From contig NC_092340.1 in the NCBI RefSeq assembly GCF_046630445.1, forward strand, positions 365,983,501-366,047,500: a DNA stretch of 64,000 nt, read 5' to 3'. The first letter of the stretch is position 1, and each line of letters starts with the position of its first letter. The translations under genes and the position numbers were made by a program. A model generated the notes under the pieces. That model worked only from the letters and a program-made list of their open reading frames with translations, was not told the origin of the DNA and ran no database searches. The DNA comes from Rutidosis leptorrhynchoides (Eukaryota; Streptophyta; Magnoliopsida; Asterales; Asteraceae). This document shows positions 54,801 to 64,000 of the stretch, piece after piece.

Positions 54801-57382
54801 ATGGGAGGAATATCTTCTGATAATATTCGTGGACTTATATTGGCTCTTTCTTCAAGTTTATTCATTGGATCTAGTTTTATTATTAAGAAAAAAGGTTTAA
54901 TGAAAGCAGGTGCTACTGGAGTTAGAGCAGGTTTTTTTCATTTTCCCTTTGAATTTTATCATACATTTATTTATTTGTTTTAGAAAATATTATGTGTATT
55001 TTAGTCTTTATAAATGTATGTTTAGATATAGGGTGTAGAAATTGATTTGTATCAAGTCTATGATTGGTTTGTATCAAGTCAACTCTTGGTTTATGTTGCT
55101 CTCTCATGGTCATGAGTTATTGTCTATCAGGGCAAAAAAAATAAAAATAAAAAAAAAAATACTTGATTTGCAAACAAAGTTAGAAACTTTAATCATAAAA
55201 TGTAATTTGTAGAGTATATATGACAGATTAGCAACTTGTAAATGAAGTAATGAACTGTATGTTTTTGTTATATAAACTAGACAAAAACATGTTACCAATC
55301 CCACATTTATGGATGATATGAGATATAGCTTATATCTTATACGTGCAAATGGATGAGGTTTTTCCTGTTCAGGTTATCTTGAAAATGTAACTGTATCCGT
55401 GTAATATGTATTTAAATGTGATCAACCGAGTTGCCTGACTCTGTTTCATCGAACGCACTATGAAGAATGAAGTATATGCTGGATGATGGATTTAATTCAA
55501 CATCCTTATGTGTGTTTTAATTCATTGATTAGGTTCAGGAGGCTATTCGTACTTGAAAGAACCCTGGTGGTGGGCAGGGATGGCAAGCAGTAAGTTCTAA
55601 TTGCCCCTTAAACCCGTATTATTATATGATTTTTAACCGTTTGTTACATATTGAAATGGGATATCGTTCATTTGTTACACAATTCGATGTTGATTTCATT
55701 CCTAAATATTTACGAAATTGCAGTGATCATAGGTGAGGTAGCAAATTTTGCTGCTTACGCATTTGCTCCAGCGATACTTGTAACCCCATTAGGAGCTTTA
55801 AGTATGATAATTAGGTAATTTACCATATGATTACGATTACTATTATTTATTGATTTCTAGGTGACATTTTTTACAGATACTTATGTGAATTCTTGTTGTC
55901 TTGTACCATAAAATGTTGTGCAGTGCAGTTTTGGCTCATTATTTTTTGAACGAGAGATTGCATATTTTTGGTGTGGTCGGGTGTGCACTCTGTTTGGTGG
56001 GTTCGACCACAATTGTGTTGCATGCACCGCAAGAGACCCAAGTTAGTTCGGTTAAAGAAGTTTGGAATTTTGCAACTGAGCCAGGTAGTTATATATATAG
56101 ACACAATTGTTTCATGAAATTAACGAGATATTATGTCATATTTCTAGGATAAATAGAGATAAAAAGAGATTATATCTTGTTGGTATATATTCTTAACATG
56201 GAATTTTAAGGTCTTTAACAGGTTTTATGGTGTATGCTGTCCTTGTTTTCGTTGTTGTTGGCGTACTTATTTACCGTTATGTGCCGCTCTATGGAGCAAC
56301 TCATCTGGTTATATACGTTGGGATTTGCTCTCTTATGGGCTCCCTCACGGTTCGTGTTGTCTCCTTTTTTTTACCTATATATTTTTTGAAGCGTCCATTT
56401 GGGTGCTTTATATCTCTATCAAGGTTAATTGGGTCAAATATTCATATTTAGCTAAAAAGAAAACGGGTCACAAGCTTACACAGTCTATTTTTAAGGCATA
56501 CAGTGTCCTTAATCAAATAAATAGATTATCATTATGTTAAAATAGTACAGTTTTTGTAAACCATACTTGTTAGTTGTTACCGAAATTTGTTTTTTTTACG
56601 AAATAAAAATGTTTGTATAACATATTTCTGGATCAACCCTATCTGTTTCATCCATGCAAAACGCTACTAGTTTTGACCCGTTTCAGAATTCGCCCATTTT
56701 GACATGTGTAACGTACTTTGGTTTTCTTCAGCCGTCTTTAATCTTATGAAACATGCAGGTTATGTGTGTAAAAGCAGTAGGAATTGCTATGAAGCTATCT
56801 TTTTCTGGAAGCAATCAATTTATATACTTTCAAACATGGTTTTTCACCCTGCTACTTCTTTGTTTCATCCTGTTGCAACTCAACTATTTAAACAAGGTAA
56901 ACCAATAAACATACAATTAACTTTTTCTCTTAAAATATAAAAACTGTAAAAAAACAGACCATGTACAAATAACTATTAAATGATCCTGCCTTGTTGAAAA
57001 AATGTGTTGCAGGCGTTAGACACCTTCAATACTGCTGTAATTTCCCCTGTTTACTATGTCATGTTTACAACACTCACCATCTTAGCCAGTATGATCATGT
57101 TTAAGGTGATTTATTTTAATTTTATTTTATTTTTATTCTGATGTTTTAAATGTGTTTGGAAGTTTCTTGATCAAACTTTTTATTAATGTCATACTGCAGA
57201 ACTGGAAACATCAAAATGCATCACAGATTATAAGTGAACTGTGTGGTTTTGTGACGATTTTTGCGGGGACGTTTCTTCTTCATAAAACTAAGGATATGGG
57301 TGTGCCAGCTGTCGAATCGCCTAAACTTTCGAATTTATCAAACAAAAGCCAGAACGATAGTCCCAGAAGGCCTGAATTGTGA
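54801..57382 (+). CDS. NIPA: Probable magnesium transporter, NIPA family (326 aa, 8 coding exons)
   Basis: Coding exons: 54801-54930, 55533-55589, 55724-55814, 55924-56084, 56222-56349, 56759-56896, 57013-57105 and 57200-57382. All introns are GT-AG, the phases fit, and the total is 981 bp. The protein starts [20 protein letters not shown] and keeps NIPA hallmarks: [103 protein letters not shown] and [15 protein letters not shown]. These form about nine membrane segments with a short hydrophilic C-terminal tail. Members carry Mg2+ across plasma or endosomal membranes; plant substrates are mostly inferred. The eight-exon layout and length are normal. Exon 3 ends MIIS where relatives usually have IIVS. 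UTR ends are not determined. Confidence 0.93.
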
Positions 57383-58405
57383 AGGTCGTTTCTATTAAAT
57401 GTGATGGTGGTTTTGTGGTAGATTATAGGATGTTAACAACAGGGCTATTATAGTGAATATACATCTAAGGTTGATGCTGAGAAACATGAGGATGATTGCT
57501 TACATACTTTTGACAATATTTTTTAACTGATTAATCTAAGAGTAGTTTTCTTGATTTTGATGTGCATATCATCATTACTGATATGTTAGAAAAATGTTTA
57601 TCAGTTTTTATCAAAAAGTATTGAGAAATACAAGTGAAAAGAAAAATCTATGCATTTCGTATACATGGTATCTCTTGATGTAGGTTTGAAAAATAGTTAG
57701 GAGAGCTTATAGAGCTTAAATCTATGTTTATTAAAAATTCAAGTTACAAGTCTTATTTGATACACAAATATTCCTTTCAGTGCCATCATTCAACATGAAG
57801 TTAGGTGATATGATAGAGCTTATAGTTAAGATATATATACACAACTATTTCAACAGTTTATTCTTGTAGTTAGGTATATGTGGAGAAACGTTTATCCGAT
57901 AGTTAATGAATAAATGAGGACTCGGATACCCGTGAGAAGCCGTTTACTCGATAGTAATTAAATGGAAATAATTTTAATCTGTTCATGCAATATGAACTTA
58001 TAAGAAAGCCCAAAACACTACAATGTGTATTGTAAGTTAGAACTTAACTGCTATTTCTTAAAGCCCGAGAATTTTCATGCAGTTCTTATAAATAAAATCA
58101 AGGGTTCATGCAAAAACTTAATTGAGTTATCAAAATTTCTATTATCATCATCAGATTTTGGAGAAAGGCAGAAGCTTTCGAGTTTCTTTTATTGCAAATA
58201 ATACTGCTTAAAAAATCAGATTTTGGCCAAAGGAATAGCCATATTTACATATAAAAACAGAACATCAGGCTCTTAACCAACAGTTTCATGCTTAATAAAT
58301 CATAACTGTACAATGACAAATAATAAAATAAAATTAAACCAATAGCATGAAGTATACGAGCAGTAACAAAGACTGCCCACAAAAAACATAGCTAACGATG
58401 ATGAA
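57383..58405. other. NIPA 3' UTR and intergenic DNA
   Basis: The first few hundred bases are probably the NIPA 3' UTR. The rest, up to the convergent F-box gene, is AT-rich with no supported gene. Confidence 0.5.
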
Positions 58406-59608
58406 TCAAACTTTGTAGAGAGACGGTATGAACTGTTGTGTATCGGGAAATCGATTAATGAACATTTCACCATAATTGTATGAGGCATTAAAATAATAGA
58501 GCTGGTAAAACGTGTTTGCTACCAAATTGAATCGGATAGCTACGCGGCCTATTGCTAGTACGAAAAAAGATTCATCTTCTTCTTTTTCGTCCAAAACAAT
58601 CGATAGTACTCTAAACTTGTATTCTGCAAGTTTAGGGAATGACCTACCAAGTTGGTCAAGTTCAATGTGGTATTTCACAAACCATCCTGAATAATCTCTC
58701 TTCAACTCATGAATTTTGACCACCTTCGAAGGGATATCAGCTTCAACAAGAAGCAAGTGGTCTCGGGACTCAAACATATGTTCAGTACCAAGAGAACAAA
58801 AAGAGGTATGCATTTCACGTACAATCTCTTCATCCAAATTGAAATACAAAAACAAGCCGGTTTTGTCAAGCCAATGAACAGCATTGTTCCAATAAACACC
58901 ATAAAATCTATCAATATTACTATTAAAATTACAAGAAGCCTTCCAAGTGCAAGTTTGTGAGCTATAAATTCCTATCCGGTAATAATTCGGTCCAAAGCCA
59001 CAAATAGATACGATTTTATAGTACGGTGACTTTGAAGGATCAAACGCTAAGGTAATAGCACAATGAAATTTTGAATTAAAAGGTTCGTGCTTAGGAAGTA
59101 CAATGAATTGGTTGATAGTTGGATTGTATACGTAGCGATTGACACCAAACGGATTGGTCAAATTCTGAGAAACGAGCATTATTCCATTACACGAGTGCAC
59201 AATAACTGTTCCGTAATCAGTTGGATCAAAATTCAAGGTTACGTAAGGTGCTTTTGCAGCACCATTTTTTTTTACATCATCCAATGGGACGATGAAATGG
59301 TCTCGTGTCATTGTGTTGGTTTTACAAACCACGGCGTAGAGACTAGAAGGAGGATCAATTGTACGGGTGGTTCGTAAGAATTGGAATCTAGAATCAGATA
59401 TAAGAGAGTACCAGTGTTTGGATACAGACTTGAACCGAAGCAATGATATAACCGGTAATCGTAACAGGATTTGTTCAACAAGGTATTCGCAGGAACATAC
59501 CTTATCATGCGACGACGAAAATGATCCATTCGTAACGACAGAAACGACGTCGCTTTTGTTGTTTAATCTTCTTCTTTTGGTGCTTCCTACACTCGTATAA
59601 TTATACAT
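58406..59608 (-). CDS. F-box protein with F-box-associated C-terminal region (400 aa)
   Basis: An intronless ORF on the minus strand. After a variable N-terminus with a basic KRRRLNNK patch, residues ~42-80 form the F-box (YLVEQILLRLPVISLLRFKS, VSKHWYSLISDSRF), which binds SKP1 in SCF E3 ligases. The remainder (~80-395) resembles the F-box-associated interaction region of At5g07610-like proteins, with HSCNGIMLVSQ, RYVYNPTINQFIVLP, LAFDPSKSPYYKIV, GIYSSQTCTWKAS, GVYWNNAVHWL and FVLAIGRVAIRFN. These fold as beta-propeller-like repeats that select substrates. Length and lack of introns fit this large, fast-evolving family. It converges with the NIPA gene. No target can be inferred. Confidence 0.92.
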   Translation of the reverse strand: MYNYTSVGSTKRRRLNNKSDVVSVVTNGSFSSSHDKVCSCEYLVEQILLRLPVISLLRFKSVSKHWYSLISDSRFQFLRTTRTIDPPSSLYAVVCKTNTMTRDHFIVPLDDVKKNGAAKAPYVTLNFDPTDYGTVIVHSCNGIMLVSQNLTNPFGVNRYVYNPTINQFIVLPKHEPFNSKFHCAITLAFDPSKSPYYKIVSICGFGPNYYRIGIYSSQTCTWKASCNFNSNIDRFYGVYWNNAVHWLDKTGLFLYFNLDEEIVREMHTSFCSLGTEHMFESRDHLLLVEADIPSKVVKIHELKRDYSGWFVKYHIELDQLGRSFPKLAEYKFRVLSIVLDEKEEDESFFVLAIGRVAIRFNLVANTFYQLYYFNASYNYGEMFINRFPDTQQFIPSLYKV

Positions 59609-60095
59609 GATTTCGGTATCAATTAAGGTCGTAGCAGGAACAACTTTTTCTGCAGCAGCGATAAACGAAAATGATCGATTAATGTTTGCAATCGTCGTAA
59701 CGACAGATGAGATATTTATTTTATAGGGTTATGTTGGATTCTGGGCTTATTAGAGCCCATTTAAATTTGGGCCGCCAGGCGCGAAGTACGAGGCCTTTCG
59801 ATTTTACAGTAACCTAATTTTCTATCAGCGCATTTGATTTGATTTCCAGTTAATCAACTCACTAACGTTTTTTTGTTGATTGATTTCGTTTTTTCAAAGT
59901 ATTTGATTTGTCATCAATATAATGTTTGTTGCGAGTTCTATTAGTTAGGGTTTTATGAATCAGATTCAATACTATTGCTTAAGTGCATATTGATGTTGAA
60001 AATTCATCTCTTATATCTGTGATGAATTGAAGTAAAAAAAAAATCTATCATCTTTCTGCGAGGTTAAATAATTGTTATACGATGAACAGATTGTG

Positions 60096-60098
<3 letters not shown>
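59609..60098 (-). other. Upstream region of the F-box gene
   Basis: Probable promoter and 5' UTR of the minus-strand F-box gene. It contains TTGGGCCGCCAGGCGCGAAG (about 59767-59786), a GC-rich island with a GGGCC element like those in plant promoters. A divergent gene could start to the right, but I see no convincing ORF. Confidence 0.4.
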
Positions 60099-60169
<71 letters not shown>

Positions 60170-60173
60170 TTTT
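60099..60173. repeat. (AT)n followed by poly-T
   Basis: AT dinucleotides at 60099-60151, then 22 T at 60152-60173. The ORFs across it are artefacts. Confidence 0.95.
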
Positions 60174-61318
60174 ATGACTTCACCCCCAAAACACAAGAAC
60201 ACATATTGTGTAAATATTTGTTATACGATGAAAACAGTTTTTCTTTTTCATATTGTTTTCTCTGCACGTTTTCTTTTATAGGCACTTAAAAAGGCATTCG
60301 AAAGAGAGTATTATGCAGCAAGGGTATTACTGGAATGAAATGTGACACTAAAGTTTAAATAATTGGTAAGTTGTAAAGGTGCTTGCTTTCCTTATCAATA
60401 AGGATCTATTTATTGATTTGTATAAGTAGATTTATTATTAACATTTTATGACATTTAGATTGTGTTTGCATTAAGGGATTGGTTATACAAAGCCATGATT
60501 TACCAGGTTTTCTCATCTTATTATATACGGAGTAAGTAGTAACTGAATATACATTAGGCGTTCATTAGTATTAGTAAGGTTGTGATATAGTATATGTTTT
60601 GAAACAAAGAAGTTGGTTGTTCTTATATCAATTACAAAATGACTTAGTAGATTCTATGATGTGCCTGAAGGTAACTTTGCAAGATTTTATCATCAGTTAG
60701 AAAAAACACCATGGATCTAATGTGATGCAACCACTTTTATCTTAGAACCAGTTTTGAAATTGCAGTCTCTGATTTCAAATCGATGGGCCAACTGTAGTTT
60801 GTTAGAGCACTTGGTAAGTTGGTAAGTATTTTTCTTACATAACTTTTATAGCCTGCCTGTTTCCAAATGACTAAGTATGAAATGTAATTACTTGAGGTGG
60901 TAAGTGAGACCCATTTAGTATTAAATGGGTTAAGTTGGGTTAACTTTGTAATTAATTTACACAAGAAAGATTGATTTGATAGGAAACATGTCAGATGAGT
61001 TGGAAATTATGTAAAGTATATTTAAAATTGTATATCCAAAAAGACCTACTTAATTACTACATTACTTTAGTATAGAAGTTATTTAGACAATTATATATAA
61101 GTGTACTAATTTCTGTAACCAGATTTTGACACAATATTTATCTATATCTAATATCTAATGCATTCCTGAAATAGATTTAGGAAATACAACATTTGTTTAG
61201 TCTAATTAAGATATGATATTATGATTAGATATATATGGTTTTTGCATTTCAGTAGATAAGTAATATTTTATCATTCGTTTTCTTTTAGTTATAACATTTT
61301 GGGTGCCAATGACAATTC
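60174..61318. other. Intergenic DNA, nothing recognised
   Basis: AT-rich, no supported gene. The minus ORF at 60737-60964 has no domain and is probably chance. Confidence 0.5.
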
Positions 61319-61668
61319 AGGTAGAGGTAAAACAACCGAGTGGTAGATCGAGAACATGAGATCAACTGATGAACAACTTAGCTACTATAGGACATAAGGC
61401 AAGAGAAAAGGGTGCTCAAGCAACATATATTCGTAGAACGCCATCTCCAGTCCCATGTTATCCGGTATTTTCTAAAATATTACGAGCATTAATAATATTT
61501 TTTTGAAAACTGGAAGACAAAGACCTGTGCCCAGATTAAAAACAAAAAACACTTTTACAAGATTCATTGTTTGGAGACATCAATATTTTTACTTCGACAG
61601 CTGGCTTCACTTCAAGAGGCCAAGAATGTTAAAGATGGAGAAGTTGTATCATCTCCTTCCAAGTCAAG
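61319..61668 (+). pseudogene. Exon-like remnants of an unidentified gene
   Basis: A block at about 61321-61465, preceded by ...GACAATTCAG, reads VEVKQPSGRSRT, a stop, then DQLMNNLATIGHKAREKGAQ and ATYIRRTPSPVPCYP. A second block, 61601-61668, lies between a good acceptor (TTTTTACTTCGACAG) and donor (AAG|GTGAAT) and reads LASLQEAKNVKDGEVVSSPS. These look like decayed exons spliced to the NIPA fragment downstream. I do not recognise the family. Confidence 0.3.
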
Positions 61669-61726
61669 GTGAATATTGCCATCTATATATGTTGCTTCTA
61701 TAAAATTGTAACCATGTGTATGCATG

Positions 61727-62497
61727 TATATAGACACAATTTTTTATGAATTAAAGGAGAGATTTTGTCATATTTCTAGGATAAATAGAGATAAAAAAAA
61801 AAAAGTTAAAAAAAAAAAAAAAAAAAGATTATTTCTTTTTGGTATATATTCTTAACATGGAATTTTAAGGTCTTTAAGAGGTTTTATGGTGTATGATGTC
61901 CTTGTTTTCGTTGTTGTTGGCGTACTTATTTACCGTTATGTGCCAATCTATGGAGCAACTCATCTGGTTATATACAATGGAATTTGCTCTCTTATGGGCT
62001 CCCTCACTGTTCGCGGTGTCTCCTTTTACCTTTCCTAGTGGTTCAATCTTGACCCGTTTATTTTCAATGGGTCTATTTGGGTGCTTTATATCTCTATCAG
62101 GATTAATTGGGTTAAATATTCAAATTTAGCTAAAAAGAAAACGGGTCACAAGTCTTACGCAGTGTATTTTTAAGGCATACAATGTCCTTAATCAAATAAA
62201 TAGATTGTCATTATGTTAAAACAGTACAATTTTTGTAAACCATACTTGTTACTGAAATTAATTTTTTTACGAAATAAAAATGTTTGTATAACATATTTTC
62301 TGGATCAACCCTATTTGTTTCATCCATGCAAAACTACTAGTTTTGACCCGTTTCCGAACCCACCCATTTTGCCACGTCTAAAATCTTATGAAACATGTAG
62401 GTTACTTGTGTAAAAGCAGCGGGAATTGCTATGAAGCTATCTTTTTCAGGAGGCAATCAATTTATATACTTTCAAACATGGTTTTCCACCCTGCTAC
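61727..62497 (+). pseudogene. Partial NIPA pseudogene (intron 4 to exon 6)
   Basis: It matches 56087-56866 of the intact gene: end of intron 4, exon 5 (about 61882-62009), intron 5 and the first part of exon 6 (about 62401-62497). The exon 5 acceptor CAG has become GAG. Exon 5 has substitutions (VYDVLV, YVPIYG, IYNGIC) and a frame that still reads through, but the copy lacks exons 1-4 and 7-8. Part of intron 5 is deleted. Oligo-A runs of 10-18 bases occur at about 61794-61826. It ends where an LTR-like sequence begins. Confidence 0.88.
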
Positions 62498-62498
62498 T

Positions 62499-62987
62499 TG
62501 TTGGTGAATTTAGTGTTACCAACAAGCATTTTAGTTAATTGAAATTTACTTGAAAACAAGGGTAATCAAATTATACTTAATAACGGGTTAGGAGAGTGTG
62601 GAGTAGACGCCCGTAAAAGTGAACTTGATACTAATATGGAAATTGTCCACCATTTTCCATTAGGTGTGAACGAAAAGTTGCGTCTTATCGTTGAAAGATT
62701 ACATCTTTTGGTTGAAAAGTCGCGTCCTTTCACTAGCACCTTTTCACTTCCTATAAATATAGGAATATGATTTTGTTTTCATGATGAGCATACAGAAACA
62801 TTCACATCTTCACTAATACTATAATTTGATTTCTTCTTGCCTAGAGTCAAATTACGTTCTTGTCTTATCCCAATTAAGATTTCGTGTAACCCGAGGCAAG
62901 TAGGGTTGAAATACTTAATTAGGAAAGTGTTTCACGATTCAAGAATCAATCCAGGATTATCATTTACAACCCTTATTTCTAACAAAC
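62499..62987 (+). mobile_element. LTR-like insertion in the NIPA pseudogene
   Basis: NIPA similarity stops at ...CTGCTACT and the new sequence begins TGTTGGTGAATTTAG. A TATA-like CCTATAAATATAGG (about 62751-62764) and a possible end ...TTTCTAACA near 62987 suggest a ~490-bp LTR. The first 30 bp form a hairpin (CTTGTTGGT...ACCAACAAG). I do not see a standard PBS after it, nor a second LTR in the window, so the identity is uncertain. Confidence 0.4.
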
Positions 62988-63302
62988 TAATTAAGTATTC
63001 TCAAGATAATCATGGATGACGAATCGGTGAAGAACGTGACATGAAAGCAATAGAGTATTTCAAGATGATAAGGTTTTGATTATACGTGATCTTACAAAGA
63101 GGAAAAGATGGCCGTACGTTGGTGTCTTTGTGTTGGGCACCGACTGTCAACAAGTTTTTTGCAATATGGATATGTTTTGAGTGGTTGTCATGAATTATTT
63201 TCATGACTCAACCAGTTACTCACTTATTTAACGAAAAATTACCATCGTAAACAAGTTGAAGAGAATTCTTAGAGATGAGTTGAATCAAAAGCATACAAAT
63301 TT
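62988..63302. other. Possible internal region of the LTR-like insertion
   Basis: No gag or pol motif. ORFs at 62837-63019 and 63010-63204 overlap the putative LTR boundary and show no domain. Confidence 0.35.
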
Positions 63303-63470
63303 ATGCAACCGAAGAGGAAGTCCGATGCATTAGGAGATTCGGACGAACCCATACAGCGAGTAAAAGGAATAAATAATCATTGGGATAAGTTTGTGGATAT
63401 CTTAAAACTTGATGAAGATTTAAATGGTGTAACAACCAACGAGTACGCAATTTCTTTCAATCTTGTTTAA
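63303..63470 (+). CDS. Small hypothetical ORF (~55 aa)
   Basis: Starts MQPKRKSDALGDSDEPIQRV and ends with a TAA near 63470. It is hydrophilic, with a basic start and an acidic middle. A potential donor (A|GTACGC, about 63440) could make it a first exon. No family recognised. Confidence 0.2.
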   Translation: MQPKRKSDALGDSDEPIQRVKGINNHWDKFVDILKLDEDLNGVTTNEYAISFNLV

Positions 63471-63861
63471 TTTATATGCCATGCATGATTAACATATATG
63501 GGAATGCTTCATGCATGAAACTTGTGTGATATAGATGTTATGAATTTGTGATAATTAAGTTACTTGCGTGATGCTGATATGGAAACTTAAGATTCAACCA
63601 TTCCACGGGCATAATGCAAGTAACCGTCTAACTGGTAGTATTATTTTGTATGACTTAGAATTATTTTGTATCATTATAATGGATACAAGGATCCACTGAA
63701 TAATGGGTCATACATACGTGGTGAATGATGTGTTGAAGTAATGAATACAAGGATCCATTGATGAATACATGTTTTGGTATGAATCATTCATTCAATTAAT
63801 TTGTGATCAATCAGTGGATCCTGACACGTGTTCATTGGGTATCATCATTTAGTTGTAAATT
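63471..63861. other. Intergenic DNA with short GGATCC-containing repeats
   Basis: The phrase ATACAAGGATCCA(C/T)TGA recurs at about 63682 and 63747, and an inverted form (TCAGTGGATCCTG) near 63809. No gene. Confidence 0.5.
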
Positions 63862-64000
63862 CACTACCGGAAAAAAGACCTTTCCGGACGATTAATCGTC
63901 CTAGAAAGTCTTTCCGGACGACACATCGTCCGGAATCTGTCGTTCAAAAAGGTTCGTTCCAGAAAGTTTTTCTGGACGGCAAGTTTTTTTTCCCGGACGG
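63862..64000. mobile_element. Terminus of a CACTA (En/Spm) DNA transposon
   Basis: CACTACCGGAAAAAAGACC starts at 63862 with the CACTA signature. Direct and inverted copies of CTTTCCGGACGA...TCGTCC, typical subterminal repeats, follow and run off the window. The 3-bp target duplication would be ATT (63859-63861); the other end is not visible. Confidence 0.85.

Noticed and set aside
60737-60964. 75-aa minus ORF as a possible small gene
   Set aside because: No domain, no clear start context and AT-rich composition; not supported.

Overview
This is nuclear DNA of a flowering plant. The window is AT-rich and holds split genes with GT-AG introns, plant-type LTR retrotransposons (Tekay-like Ty3/gypsy chromoviruses and a Tork/Tnt1-like Ty1/copia element), an L1-type LINE, a Stowaway MITE, a MULE-like MITE and a CACTA transposon end. 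The overall flavour suggests a eudicot and perhaps Asteraceae, but that is a guess from repeat style.

Layout. 1-2843: the 5' end of a gypsy element on the minus strand (leader, duplicated primer-binding site, 2.3 kb LTR). 3.8-6.1 kb: a decayed LINE with a poly-A tail. 6.2-12.3 kb: small mobile elements and LTR remnants in AT-rich DNA without a convincing gene. 12300-54296: a single nested retrotransposon nest. The host is a ~5 kb copia element on the minus strand, with identical-length 357-bp LTRs and AAATC target duplications. Three independent insertions split it: (i) a tandem, left-truncated, non-autonomous gypsy element A (12891-34589), itself split by a Tekay gypsy element C (17912-29700); (ii) a solo LTR of the A family (35066-37277, AAGAG duplications); (iii) a full-length, apparently intact Tekay element B on the minus strand (37393-50490, GCCTA duplications). 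LTR pairs differ by roughly 1.7% (copia), ~0.6% (A), ~0.5% (C) and ~0.1% (B), counted by eye. This agrees with the nesting order and makes B very young.

The single-copy part follows. A NIPA-type magnesium transporter gene (54801-57382, + strand, eight coding exons) starts only ~500 bp from the edge of the nest. An intronless F-box protein gene lies on the minus strand (58406-59608). A broken partial copy of the NIPA gene (about 61727-62497) is interrupted by an LTR-like sequence. The right edge enters a CACTA DNA transposon (63862 onward).

The most unusual content is in the gypsy elements. B carries two extra ORFs between the 5' LTR and gag, one of which encodes an F-box protein. C carries a 300-residue Pro/Ser/Ala-rich ORF in the same place. 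A lacks gag-pol, shares its leader with B, and holds a fragment of a poly(A)-binding-protein gene. All four gypsy LTR families share a module that looks like the 3' end of an intron. The A-family promoters carry paired 14-20 bp palindromes whose flanks co-vary.
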